Assembly: GCA_015039465.1 (NCBI GenBank)
Contig: MU130154.1
Span: 847,065 to 911,064 of the forward strand
Source of the DNA: Phlegmacium glaucopus
Lineage: Eukaryota; Basidiomycota; Agaricomycetes; Agaricales; Cortinariaceae
Length of the DNA stretch: 64,000 nucleotides
Reading direction: 5' to 3'
The notes beneath the pieces are model-generated. The model was not told the origin of the DNA. It saw only the letters and a program-made list of their open reading frames with translations, and searched no databases. Both the position numbers and the translations under genes were made by a program. Below, piece after piece: positions 12,301-24,238 of this stretch (the first letter of the stretch is position 1; each line of letters opens with the position of its first letter).

Positions 12301-13457
12301 TGACCACTTGCAGTTTATTATGTCCTCGATGGTAGTTGCTTGCTTCCTTTTTTCAATGGGAAATAAACCCTCTGCGTATGTTTCTTGGCTGTTCTCAGTA
12401 TTGTACTTACATTTACATGCATATAGGTCTAAATGGAAATACAAGTTGACTGCTATCATATTGAGTTGCTTGATGTTTTACATGATAATCGCATCTGCAG
12501 CATGTGCAGTACAAGCAGCTCGTCAGGGAGGCGCCGCCAATACTGTCATGTTGTTTAGCATTGCGGTCACCTATGGACGTACGTTAATTGACTTGTATAT
12601 CCTCATTACATGTTGACGCCTTTTGATTCTTTTTAGTGTACGCTTTCAGTAGTTTGCTGGCGTTTGATCCATGGCATATGGTTACAAGTTTTGTCCCTTA
12701 CATCTTCCTTTCTCCAGCATACGTCAATATTTTGAACATGTCAGTGATAAGTTATCACTCGCTCTTCTCGCAGATTGCACTAATATATAACAATATTCTT
12801 AGCTATGCGTTCTCAAATTTGGACGATGTAAGCTCTTGTTTGATCCATTTGAATAATGGGCATTTCCCATTGACATCAACACAACACAGATCTCCTGGGG
12901 TACGAAGCAGGACTCAACGCCGAGCTCGGACCTTGGTGCTGTCATCCAGGATAGTCACTCACAAGTGGACGTTGAGATGCTCACGGAAGCAGCGGATGTG
13001 AACAGCATCTACGAGGAATCGTTGTCCAATCTTCGGGATCGAGTTCCCATTGATAATCCAAAGGGCAAAGGTCTGCCAAGTATCGCAGAAAAGGAACAGG
13101 CAGCAAAGGATTACTATGCCAATGTAAGAACAAATGTATTACTTACATGGGTATTGTCAAACGTTGAGTTCAAGTTTTATTTACGAGAACGATTACTAAC
13201 GGGGATTCGTTCGTTAAATTACACAGGGCGTATTACTGGTGGCGATTTTGGGAGGCATGAAGTCCACAGATGCGTTTGGCCATGATGTAGGAATGACGAA
13301 AGTCAAGGGATATTTAGTATTTATTCTGGCATTCACGGCGATTACCAACTCTGTGGTGAGTCCATTGCTTTATTGATTTCTGCGATGGGTGTATTAACCA
13401 TAACAGCGCTTTGCTGGGTCAACATTGTATCTTCTTGCTAGACTTGTTACCGGGTAA
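9325..13457 (+). CDS. chitin synthase (division I type)
   Basis: This family-2 processive glycosyltransferase polymerises UDP-GlcNAc into chitin at the plasma membrane. The first exon (9325-10464) encodes a 300-residue hydrophilic N-terminal region followed by the chitin synthase N domain. The core is reached over many small exons: MYN joins EDEVLF, then [25 protein letters not shown], the LAED loop and the catalytic hallmark QRRRWLNGS. At least six C-terminal membrane helices follow. The last exons give [17 protein letters not shown] and end ARLVTG at 13457. Estimated length is about 900 residues, usual for this group. I would place it near class III, with low certainty. The 3' end (from about 13041) is duplicated at 18001. 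Confidence 0.93.
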
Positions 13458-16110
13458 TGGAGCTATTATTATTTATTTCAAATAACGAGGAGATACAAAC
13501 AAAAAAAGTATCTAAAAGGAAGGAAAAAATCTTGTGATCACATACATGCCTTCAAGACACCTGATTGCTTTATGCAGACGTAGGGATTTTTTTTGAGAGA
13601 CAGTACAAAGCACACTGAATGAATGAAAGCAATGTCAAAAAAAAGAGTACCAGGCGGCATTCACAATTTACTTATTCGCTTTTCGCCGCTTTTGGGCCTT
13701 TTCCCACTCAAGAAAGCTAGTTGTATACAAGTTTGAACTATAGATCAAGAGACATCTCGTTAGAATTTTCTAGGATTATGTACACTTTTTTGACTTGGCG
13801 CTTTCACGCTTTTTCCGGTTTATTCGCTGGCATGGGTGAAAAAAAAGTAAATTGCGAAACTACTGATGCCCTACTGATGCCATACTTCAAGGCTACACCA
13901 AAAGATTTTGAGAAAGAACTCACCGGCAGATAACGTCTTGGATTCAGAAATTGGGCCACTAGCATAGACCGAAGCCTGAAATTATGGAACAGTTGTTTAT
14001 TGAACCTAGAAATACAACAAAAGTCTCAGCATGACTGCTTTGTGGAAGGCCACCAGAAAACTGACCTGGAAGACCCCCGAACACTTTCAAATTAGACCAA
14101 TCCCAGGGACCTGCAAAGAGAGAGATATTAGTCCTCTCCTTTGGTCCGCTAGTTCTGGCCAATTAAATAAGCACCTATACAGGAGCCTGCACCACAATTC
14201 ACTGCAACATTGTCGGCAACATTATTCACAATAATCAATGTGGCTGGTGCTTTGAAATTCACGGCCTTTTTACCCCGTTGTGAGTTACATTAATCACGAA
14301 TGTAACAGGACTTTCAATCTCACCGAAATAACTACGCCTGTTCCGGGTGTTCCGAGGATCTCTGGGTAGCTCTGTATTGAAAAAAAGGTCAACTTCGATA
14401 CGGCAATGATATAATCGTGAAGGCGAGCCTGATCAACTAATACACCAAATCGACGCATCCCAATGGCTGTATTTCCCTTGATGTCGATGAGAAAAAAGCG
14501 CCTGACTGAAAGAGACGAACGAATGATAATTACAATATACGTGATACCCGTCACTGTGCTCCCTTTTGCTACGGATTTCGTCTTGATACGTAATGCCTGG
14601 TCACTGAATAAGAATTAGATCATTTCCGCAATATGCGCAGGGGAGATAGGGTGTATTTGGCTTACCTGTTAGTAATGATGTTTCCTGAGATGATGACGCC
14701 AGAGACATGAGCATTAGAACTAATAGACCCCTGCGAGATTGAGGTACATAACGTTAAATGATTTAAAAGAGAAGAAAACGAACGATGGAAATGCCATGGC
14801 CATTCGTACACGAGTTGCCTTTGAACACAATATTGGTTCCCCTATTGACGGCTAGACAATCATCCTGCAACTGATAAGATGCTTCTGAGATTTCAAAAGG
14901 AGAGAAGCTGACTTGATTGTGGATTCGGCTGAAAATTTATGTGGGAACCCAGATGCCAGTGTCTGGATAAGAGATAAAGCCGACGAACCAGTTTTCAATA
15001 GTAACATCGTGGCCGCTAACATCAAACCCGTCCGTATTATGTCCTATGTGGCGGTTAAAAATGTTAAGCTAGAAGTCTGGAATTTATGAATATATACCGG
15101 CTGCGAGTCCGTAACTCCGAGAATTCGGGACATCTCCTTGAGCTAGAAATTATTAGATTGCAGAATGGATAACAGAGTGGAAATACTACAATTGTCAATG
15201 ACGAGATTCGACATAGTCAGGGCAGCCGGATTGGACACAGCATAAGTGCTAGCGGGTGAATTTACTATGTGGACGTTCTAAGATACTTTGAACAAATTAG
15301 AAGATTCAGATGTGAGAGGGTATATACCGTAAATGTGCCAGACATTTGTATTCTGACATAGCTTGATCAGATCCTGCAAAGTGAGTCCATGAGATCGCTA
15401 CGTACCGCATCATTGGATGTGGTTTCATGACGCCTCCATTTACTATGCCTTGCCCATCCTTTATAACAAGTCGGTGAATCAGACAAGAATAAAACACGGT
15501 TCTCTCTTACCCAATAGAAAGGACCTCCTCCATCAAATTTATGCCCATTTCCATTGACTAAGCAGCGCAATTTATCTGAATAGGAAAGAGGGACTCGGAT
15601 AGAATGTGACGGGCTTACAGGTGATGTAAGTCCCGCTGAAATTAGCAACTTTTAGTACTGTAAAATATCGTTCAAACTTCGCGGTGATTTACCTAATATT
15701 GAAAAGCGGCCCCGCCCAACTGACATTTCCAAACGAAATGTCGCCATCTACCAGAATTAAATTTAATGATGGCCTCAGGTGCAGAAAACCAGACACTTAC
15801 CCATCGTGACGGTGGTGCCGTTCACTAGAGGTAAACTCAAAGTTTTCCCGGCTGGTACCGTGAAACCATTGAGCGTTATTGTGGTGCACTTAACAGCGTT
15901 GGCCACATCTGTAGATGTGAGAACCATGTGATGCTACTGACAAGCCATAAACATACCTGACAAAGAACTAATATTTGCAGAACAAGCTGCATCCACCAAA
16001 GTAGCGCCTGAAAACAACAAGAGAGATAAGATAGTAATCATTTTGAATTGGAGAATTGATACTTACCATTGGATTCAAGTTCAACCCTTTTAACAGGCAT
16101 TTATTAATAT
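13041..16110. repeat. segmental duplication, copy A
   Basis: This 3.1-kb block carries the last exons of the chitin synthase (+) and a whole endopolygalacturonase gene (-). It recurs at 18001-20830 in the same orientation with mostly single-base differences and small indels. Identity begins at the bases encoding VPIDNPKGK and fades just upstream of the GH28 start codon. This copy holds the intact chitin synthase end, so it is probably the source. Confidence 0.85.
13959..16041 (-). CDS. endopolygalacturonase, GH28, copy A
   Basis: This secreted pectinase hydrolyses alpha-1,4-galacturonan. The start ATG at 16041 opens a signal peptide (MITILSLLLFSGATLVDA) followed by CSANISS. The gene is cut into more than ten short exons. 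Splicing by eye restores all GH28 signatures in order: FNGNGHKFDGGG, KPHPMM, GHNTDGFDVSG (the NTD motif), NQDDCLAV (the DD acid pair), TNGHGISI (the active-site His), RIKTKS, YPEILGTPGTG, and a Cys-rich end WDWSNLKV closing FGLC at 13959. Length is about 360 residues, normal for fungal enzymes. One intron (starting after GVLVDQ, near 14435) appears to use a GC donor. The gene is convergent with the chitin synthase. It is apparently intact and is one of two copies. Confidence 0.88.
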
Positions 16111-16383
16111 CGTTAGCGGCGCTTCGCCCGACTCTTTTGTCAGCATTCATCCTGACAGGATAAGCAGAAAACCTATTCCAATGATTCGTCTTCCATCATT
16201 TATAGGGCTGCCTTCGGGAGACTAACTCTTTACAGGGTCGTGGGTTGCACAAAGAATTTGCAGCGCAGCGTTACCTCTTGTCAATCAAATTTAGCCGAAT
16301 AGGCCAAGAAGGTAAGTAGTAGCCTCGCCAGCCAGTCGTCACATGATCAGTGAAGAACGACGTTCACCGATATAACGCCTGGT

Positions 16384-16883
16384 ACCTGTTACGGTTACCA
16401 TACTGGAAGCCCTCCACTATCAAAAAATTCGGACTCCGAAACAATGCCGGTCCCTGAGCTGCCATTTCTCGTCGCATGTGACTCCCCTTTGCCTCTAATA
16501 TAGTGAAGAATAATATATGATTTATTCATTATATCCCAGCAATGGAAGAACATACTCAGGAAGAGTCAGAGATATCTGTTAACACAACAGCTATACCAGA
16601 AACACCAGAAACACCAACCCAAAACCCCCTAGAAGTTGGGTATAATGACATACATACACCTGGTTTTCAGCCTTGCCATCCCATCCCATTCATAGTACCA
16701 ATGACTCCAGCATGCTCGCACAGAAGAGGAGCAAGCGCGAGCATGTAAGACTTAAAATTATCAATTCCAAATGTTTGTTGATCGCTTGACGCGTAGCTCA
16801 CATGTAAAGCCGTCCACCGGCAACCTTTCGGAGAATGAAAATTTTGATAGTGGAGGGCTTCCAGTATCGCAACCGTAACAGGT
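16384..16883. mobile_element. 500-bp element with ~62-bp terminal inverted repeats (MITE-like or internally deleted DNA transposon)
   Basis: The ends are inverted repeats of each other. The left arm is 16384-16450 and the right arm 16818-16883; each begins ACCTGTTACGG and contains the identical core ACTGGAAGCCCTCCACTATC. A short open frame (16542-16748, 68 codons, starting MEEHTQEESEI) lies inside but resembles no transposase I know. I could not see a clear target-site duplication. It sits between the two GH28 copies, just upstream of copy A. Confidence 0.65.
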
Positions 16884-17040
16884 GTAAGGCTAGGTAAGTA
16901 GATGGTCGGGAGTAAGCACCATATCACGTGCATGTGACACTCCGTGACACGCAGCTTCCCAAACAGGCGTTGAGGCAGCCCCCTTCGCATTTACGAGCGG
17001 AATTAGTGTAAGATAGGTACTAACATCGTATCTGTTGAAG

Positions 17041-17215
17041 TCTAGATGATAAATCTCAGTGTTAACGTCAATGAGACAGAGAACAACTATGTTATTATGT
17101 ACCTAGATGATAAATCTAAGTGATAATGACAGGAAGTAAGTTCTAGTAATGTTGTACGGATAAAGTAATACTCTTACCTCAGTGTTAACGTCAATGAGAC
17201 AGAGAACAACTGAGG
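17041..17215. repeat. short tandem-type direct repeats
   Basis: A 34-bp stretch beginning TCAGTGTTAACGTCAATGAG at 17056 recurs without visible change at 17180. A shorter motif, CTAGATGATAAATCT, occurs at 17042 and 17103. The whole block looks like an interleaved duplication in non-coding DNA. Confidence 0.7.
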
Positions 17216-18000
17216 ATAAGATGTAGACGAGAACGGGCTTCATATAGCAGATCTAAGGTATCTACACGAACAAATAAAGGAGAGGTGGCGCGACGTGAAC
17301 ATGTGATGAGACAAAAAGCGAATGTGAACAGTATCAAAACGAAGACAACTAAAATACATTACCACAAGCCCGCCCCCGGCGGGCATGCAATGGCGTCTAC
17401 GGTATTTGTTGTTTGCCCAAGCAGCTTCTTTTCTGGTCAAACCACGCTTGTATGCATCTGTAAATTGGCGTGAACAATGTGAAAATCTAGTGAAGTCAAG
17501 TAAATAGTCAAATTATATTTGAGGGAGAGAGAATTGAATTAAATACCTGCACATTTCGACAATATATAGTGAAATTTTCAAGGGATTCTATCATGTTAGA
17601 TTCAGGGTCCTCCTCCTTGGTAGAGGGGGGTTCATTGGCTTTATCTCACCTAGTCTTTTTGATATTTCCACTGGCCCATTTACCTAGGTTTCTGAGGACT
17701 CCTAGAGACTTCCTGGGCATGAGTAGTAGCTTCTGCCAGTGACTGGCAGTGAGTCTTCTCAAAATCCGAAAATGCAGTAAAAACTGGTGTATTTCTTGAA
17801 TAGCATCTCTACTAGGTCCTAATTCAAAAAATTGGTTGCAAGAGGTTCTCAATATATCTATTTACTATGGTGCCCTGCGACCCGATAAGACAATTTCCCC
17901 TTTGTGCAAGCGCTATTCACAAAAAGGTGGTTTCATGGAAATTGTCACGCTTTGTCACGTGATGTGGTGAGTGTGTCTACTTTACTAGTAGAGAGTCTAG
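17216..18000. other. spacer without recognisable gene
   Basis: There is a minus-strand open frame of 68 codons at 17646-17852 (ending GKWASGNIKKTR). It might be a relic of a transposable element but matches nothing I can name. Otherwise I see no gene in this spacer before the second duplication copy. Confidence 0.35.
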
Positions 18001-18420
18001 AGTTCCCATTGATAATCCAATGGGCAAAGGTCTGCCAAGTGATTACTATGCCAATGTAAGAACAAATGTATTACTTACATGGGTGTTGTCAAACGTGAGT
18101 TCAAGTTTCATTTACGAGAACGATTACTACTAACGGGATCGCTCGTTAAATACACAGGGCGTATTACTGGTGGCAATTTTGGGAGGCATGAAGTCCACAG
18201 ATGCGTTTGGCCATGATGTAGGAATGACGAAAGTCAAGGGATATTTAGTATTTATTCTGGCGTTCACGGCGATTTACCAACTCTGGTGAGTCCATTGTTT
18301 ATTGATTTCTGCGATGGGTGTATTAACCATAACAGCGCTTTGCTGGGTCAACATTGTATCTTCTTGCTAGACTTATTACTGGGTAATGGAGCTATTATTG
18401 TTTATTTTAAATAACGAGGA
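18001..18420 (+). pseudogene. chitin synthase 3'-end fragment (duplicated, non-functional)
   Basis: This copies the last three exons of the chitin synthase at 9325-13457, including the introns and the stop context. Relative to the source it lacks about 27 bp of exon (the bases for IAEKEQAAK). It also has one-base changes that shift the frame near the splice site that followed TNSV (now reading IYQLW). There is no promoter-proximal part, so it cannot encode an enzyme. It marks the 5' limit of the duplicated block. Confidence 0.85.
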
Positions 18421-18708
18421 GAAACAAAAAAAAAGGAATCTAAAAGGAAGGAAATGAGAAGAATTTATTGTGAGAGTACGCAAATCTGCAAATCTTACCT
18501 CGATCTTCCCTAAAAATCTTGTGATCACATGCCTTCAAGGCACCTGAAATGATCGTTGCTTTATGCAGACGTAAGGAATTTTTTGAACGATGGTAGCACA
18601 CTGAATGAATGAAAAGTGATGTCTAACCATACTTCAAGGCTACACCCAAAGATTTTGAGAAAGAAGTAACTCACCGGCAGATAACTTCTTGGATTCAGAA
18701 ATTAGCTA

Positions 18709-20780
18709 CTAGTATGTATCGGGGCCTGGAACTATGGCACAGTTTTTTGTTAGACCTAGAAATACAACAAAAGTCTCATCATGACTGCTTTGTGAAAGGC
18801 CACCAGAAAACTGACCTGAAACACCCCCGGACACTTGCAAGTTAGACCAATCCCAGGTACCTGTAAAGAAAGATATTAGTCTTCTCCTTTGGTCCGCTAG
18901 TTCTGGCCAATTAAATAAGCACCTGTGCAGGAGCCTGAACCACAATTCACTGCAAAATTGTCGGCACCACTATTCACAACAATCGATGTGGCTGGTGCTT
19001 TGAAATTCACGGCCTTTTTACCCCATGTTGTGAGTTATATTAATCACGAATGTAACAGGACTTTCAATCTCACAGAAATAACTACGCCTGTTCCGGGTGT
19101 TCCGAGGGTCGCTGGGTAGCTCTGTATTGAAAAAAGATCAACTCGACACAGTAATGATAAAATTCGTGAAGACGAGCCTGATCAATTAATACACCAAATC
19201 GACGGATCCCAGTGGCTGTATTTCCCTTGATGCCGATGAATAAAAAGCGCCTGACTGAAGGAGACGAACAAATGATAATTACAGCATACGTGATACCCGT
19301 CACTGTGCTCCCTTTTGACGCGGATTTCGTCTTGATACGTAATGCCTGGTCACTGAATAAGAATTAGATCATTTCCGCAATATGCACACAGGAGAGGGTG
19401 TATTTGGCTTACCTGTTAGTAATGTTATTTCCTGAGATGAGGACGCCGGAGACGTGAACATTAGAACTGATAGACCCCTGCGAGATTGAGGTGCATATTT
19501 ATAAATGATTTAAAGGAGAAGGGAACGAACGATGGAAATGCCGTGGCCATTCGTACACGAGTTGCCTTTGAACACAATATTGGTTCCCCTATTGATGGCC
19601 AGACAATCATCCTGTAACTGATAAGATGCTTCTGAGATTTCAAAAAGGAGAGAAACTGACTTGGTTATGGATTCGGCTGAAAATATATGTGGGAACCTCA
19701 GATGTCTGGATAGGAGATAAAGCCGACGAACCAGTTTTCAATGGTAACATTGTTGCCGCTAACATCAAACCCGTCCGTATTATGTCCTAAATGTGGCAGT
19801 TAAAAACGTTAACCTAGAAGTCTGGAATTTATGAATATACCGGCTGCAAGTCCGTAACTCCGAGAATTTGGGACATCTCCTTGAGCTAGAAATTATTAGA
19901 TTGCAGACTCATGGATAACAGAGTGGAAATACTACAATTGTCAATGACGAGATTCGACATAGTCAGGGTGGCCGGATTGGACACAGAATAGGTGCTAGCG
20001 GGTGAATTTACTACGTGGACGTTCTAAGACATTTTGAACAAATTATAAAATCCAGATGTCAGAGGATATTTACCGTGAATGTGCCAGACATTCGTATTCT
20101 GAGAGAGCTTGATCAGATCCTGCAAATTAAGTCTGTAGAATCTCAACGTACTGCATCATTGGATGTGGTTTCTTGGTACCTCCATTTATGCCTTGCCCAT
20201 CCTTTATATCAAGTTGGTGAATCAGACAAGAATAAAACACGTTCTCTCTTACCCAATAGAAAGGACCTCCTCCATCAAATTTATGCCCATTTCCATTGAC
20301 TAAACGGCGCAATTTGTCTGAATAGGAAAGGGGGATGGAATGTGACGAGCTTACAGGTGATGTGAGTTCCGCTGTTAGCAACTGTTAGCAACTTCTAAAA
20401 TATTGTTCAAACTTCGTGGTGGTTTACCTGATAGTGAAAAGCGGCCCCACCCAACTGACATTGCCGAACGAAATATCGCCATCTACCAGAATCAAATTTA
20501 ATGATGGCCTCAGGTGCGGAAAACCAGACACTTACCCATCGTGACGGTGGTGCCGTTCGCTAGAGGTAAACTCAAAGTTTTCCCGGCTGGCACCGTGAAA
20601 CCATTGAGCGTTATCGTGGTGCATTTAACAGCATTGGCCACGTCTGTAGATGTGAGAACCATGTGGTGCTACTGACAACAGCCATAGCATACCTGACAAA
20701 GAACTAATATTTGCAGAACAAGCTGCATCCACCAAAGTAGCCCCTGAGAACAATAAGAGAGATATTAGGATAGCAATCAT
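18709..20780 (-). CDS. endopolygalacturonase, GH28, copy B
   Basis: This is a second secreted pectinase, nearly identical to the gene at 13959-16041. The signal peptide starts MIAILISLLLFSG at 20780. The same exon plan is kept and all GH28 motifs can be recovered: FNGNGHKFDGGG, GGTKKPHPMM, GHNTDGFDVSG, NQDDCLAI, TNGHGISI, RIKTKS, GTPGTG and WDWSNLQVSGG. It ends GVSGPDTY at 18709. Differences from copy A are mostly silent or conservative in exons, while introns carry indels. The intron after GVLIDQ is 56 nt here against 57 nt in copy A, with a GC donor in both. No in-frame stop or lost splice site was found, so both copies may be active. Copy B has lost most of the upstream region shared with copy A. 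Confidence 0.87.
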
Positions 20781-20830
20781 TTTGAATTGGAGAATTGGAG
20801 AATTGATAGTTACCATTGGATTGAATCTTT

Positions 20831-22801
20831 TAAAAGGGATTTATTCCCGGCTCCTTCCCATGCCCTAGTACATCGTAGTCGAGGAAATAATTCAGAGAGA
20901 GGAGGTAAGTTGATTATTTACATAAAGGGATCCGATGATAAGCCGACAATATTGATTTTTTGATCTTGGCGCTAAGCTCCAGAGCTCCATGGCTAGCAAC
21001 TAGGCAACCACCAGGTTCCGTAGTTTCACAAATAGCCTTTTTGTGGTTGTACAAGTGAAAAAAGTGGAAACAAAGTGGAAGTCAAAAAAAGCCCGGCGGT
21101 TGCTATTCCAAAAAAAGTGAGGTGTTTTTTTTTGGGTTTCTCAATGAAAACGAATAGCCAAACTTGCCGCCGGAAAAGTTACAACTTTTTCACTTTTTTG
21201 TGCTTTTGTGAGCTGCTAGATTGCTGATGGGCCCAGGCTTTGTATATGAGATTCGTCGTGACCGCGCCATATACTGGAGATCACCCTCAGTAAAAAGCGA
21301 ATGTCGGACACTTTCTGATGTTATGCTACTTTCCTGTGACATCCAGATGCCGTGTGGGTGTTAAAATGACGACCACAACCCGCTAAGTCCTTTTGTTATA
21401 TACTATCCGAACATGATGTTCCAATGGAAGTCTGTACTTACATAGCACTACTGATGCTCAAATTCAAGGGTACAAGCCAGACGGTTGCATCATGGGTGTG
21501 CTTTCGATTGAGTATACTGTACATCTGCACCAAATTTCCCTTCGAAAATCTCACCCCTCAGCGAATTTTCATCCAACTTTACGTAAAAGGAACACTTTCC
21601 CAAGAGGAATAAAATAACGGATTTTTTTGGCAGGTAGGAAAATTTTGCACAAAAACGACTGGTGGCTAAGTGAATAACACCATAATTAACTTCCTTAGTT
21701 TGCTCCGTTATCGAGATACTTTGGAAGATGACCTGTGAGGTCAATTATGTGAATTTTCTGTTGCACACGAGGTTCAAAGCATGCTAAGTTGCATGGAATA
21801 TGCGGGAACTTGAGAAACAGCTCCACTAGTAACTTAGCGCCACCATTGAAAGTCGTATGTAAGCCTATGTAATGTAAGCCGTGAGCGCGTGCTTGCCTGT
21901 ACAGACTGTACTGCGGTGGCAACACTATCTGACAACTTGACTACTAATACCGTGACCTTAACCAAACCTGCTACTTAGCAACTGGCAAGTAGAAAGCGCG
22001 AAAGTCGTGTGAATGTTTATATAAAGGACTACCTAATTGAATGCTAAAATTGATCTCATCAAGGGGGATCCGGGATGTTGTTCCCTGATCCGAGGTCAGC
22101 TTAATGTTTTTGCAACCATGTATGAGCATGTATGTGGGGTCTGCGCCATTCTCCAGCCTTGTAAGGAACAAAACAACATTTTAAACTCTTGAAGCCATCC
22201 TGACCAGCTTTTGGTGATAATAAAAATGTTTATTTTCCAAAGTCAGTCCAACATCAGAAATCTCCGAAAACATTGCTCGCAGACCTTTCATCACGGAGAA
22301 ATACCTTTTTATGCCGGCGACACCTTACCAATCCCGTGCAATTTTTGCAATCCGCGCACAACTGTGGAGGTCTTTCCAATTGTCAGCGGAATCTGTCGTG
22401 GATCTTAGGTCTTGGCAAGGATTTTTTATCTGGACGAGATTTTGAAAATGTCACGCGTCCCCGGACATTTTGGCGGGTGTTACATCTCATGCAGAGCCAC
22501 CGGGAGATGGTAAAATACTGCTAAATTAGCTGTTACTCCTTCCATGTGATCAAGATAATTTCTGGTGGTTAACATAGAGATCGCTCGAATGCAGGATTCC
22601 AGCAGCAGGAAGTCGGTGTGAAGACTCAAAAAATGTCACAGGTCACGCAGGTCACATGTCACAAGGCGTAAGTACTGGAGGAGAGATAGTAAGATAGAGT
22701 CACGCTCACTTCCGGGTCCGGTTCTCGTCCTGGCTTTGACTCTCTTGGTTTTGCTTCCAACCCACAATATTTCCAAGCAGCTATACAAGAATCCGTACTC
22801 A
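20831..22801. other. intergenic, 2 kb, no gene recognised
   Basis: Apart from the foldback sequence at 21045-21210, only short random-looking open frames are present. The last few hundred bases should contain the promoter of the R3H-associated gene. Confidence 0.4.
21045..21210. repeat. imperfect foldback (inverted) repeat
   Basis: The left arm carries GTGAAAAAAGT and CCCGGCGGTTGCTATTCC. The right arm carries their complements in reverse order: GAATAGCC, then GCCGCCGG, then ACTTTTTCAC. The arms flank a T-rich centre and could form a long hairpin. It resembles a small foldback or MITE relic. Confidence 0.5.
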
Positions 22802-24238
22802 ATGGCCACCGATAACGGTCTCCCTTCGCTTTCTTTCCCCGCAATTTTGCGTAACCCAGGGCTAACTAACCGATACGCACACCTTCATGACCGTAAGGCC
22901 CAAGGCGACACCTATAAATCACACCCCTCACACACTACGTCTATTAAGAAGAACCGTAGAGATCAGAACGAAGGCAGGCGCTGGGTCCGGCGCAAAGATA
23001 ACGGTTAGTTCATTGCGTTAACTTTTAAGTACTATCTAAACACATTCCAATTATCTCTTTGCAGCTCATTTCGTTGGCAATTCGCACGTTGTAGTAGCGA
23101 CTAAGCCAGATTATATCGTACCTCCTCCTCATATCAGCTCTACTTTTCCTGAGCCTTTACCGCCATACCTTCCGCGCACGGTGAAGTTATCCGTTACTCC
23201 TGCACTCCCTGTAACGGACCCAGCATCTGCTAATGCTGGTCGGTTTTCTCTGAGCCTGAAAGGCATGCGTCGCGATCTCCGTAAAGCCGGCGGACGAGCG
23301 GAAGCGCTTATAAGGGATGTAGAGTCCGAAATGATCCAATGGCTAACACTTGGTGGGACGGTTCTCGCTCCCGAAAGCAGAACTCATACTGGTGAAATTC
23401 AACCAGAGGGAGTACCCGTAGGAAGTACGGGAACCGTATTCGAAGTTTCCAGAACCCCATTGCAATTGATTTGGAAGATTTCTGACGACGCATTTGCTCG
23501 ATATATCGTCCATTGCTGTGCTCGTTACCATGAAATCATCAGCTTTAGTAGGTGCATCAGAAGATTGCAATATTGATGATATTGATGATGTGCCATAAAG
23601 GCAAAGGCACTTCGGACAACCGTTTGACCTACCTTCTTCGTCCTAACGTTACTCGTCCGGATCGAAGAGCCCCAGCCGCACTTGATACGCCTCCAATAAG
23701 TGACCTTGATTATTCTTCCAACCCTGACACCGACGACAATTTTGACTCGGATTTCGTTTCCGAACGCGAACTAGAATCAGATATAGACTTAGACGGTGAC
23801 GTCAACTTTGCTCTTCCTGCCATCAAGGAGGCTTCCCTTGCAGTGTCTCCCGTCCTTTCCCCCGCTGGCGACGATGTGTGGTCACTAGTTGAAGAAATGG
23901 AGGACGATTCACAGCTTGACGACCTTGAATCAGGTTCTGAATTCGAGAGCGTGGACATCCTTCACTCCGGAATCGAGGCGCTCTCGCTTGCCCCCCCACT
24001 TTCTAGTCCTTCGACGCAGCCCGAAGATCCTGACGGCACCTTGACCCAAATTCGGCCGCATCCCTTGCGAGATAGCCCGTCCGCACGTCGTCGTGAGTGG
24101 ACGTCCACTCGCTCACCCTCTTCCCCTTCTCGGTCGCCTGCCCGAACGCGTCCTCCCCGCCGGCGTTTAAACGGAAAGAAAAGAATTGTTCTAGGGCTTC
24201 AAACTGGAAGGAGTTTTTATGAGTATATATTCATGTGA
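22802..24238 (+). CDS. R3H-associated N-terminal domain protein
   Basis: The product is 440 residues from exons 22802-23003, 23065-23547 and 23601-24238. The N-terminal third matches the R3H-associated domain pattern: a basic block (IKKNRRDQNEGRRWVRRKDN) followed by HFVGNSHVV and a PPP-rich stretch. A helical region around 200-230 (DDAFARYIVHCCARYHEI) looks like the R3H-like part that in this family binds single-stranded nucleic acid. The C-terminal half is acidic and then Ser/Arg-rich (SPSSPSRSPARTRPPRRR), as in RNA-binding or splicing-related proteins. Splicing is well supported, because each junction joins continuous family sequence. I infer a nuclear or RNA-linked role; the exact function is unknown. 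Confidence 0.8.

Larger units (their letters stand above)
18001..20830. repeat. segmental duplication, copy B
   Basis: This is the second copy of the 13041-16110 block in direct orientation, about 2.8 kb after small deletions. It carries the chitin synthase fragment and a second complete GH28 gene. Similarity stops around 20830, shortly 5' of the GH28 start codon, so the two GH28 promoters differ upstream. Confidence 0.85.

Noticed and set aside
16542..16748. 68-codon ORF inside the inverted-repeat element as a transposase
   Set aside because: It is too short and lacks any transposase-like motif; I keep the element call but not a coding call.
18001..18420. A second chitin synthase gene
   Set aside because: Only the last exons are present, without a promoter or catalytic core, and with a frame shift.
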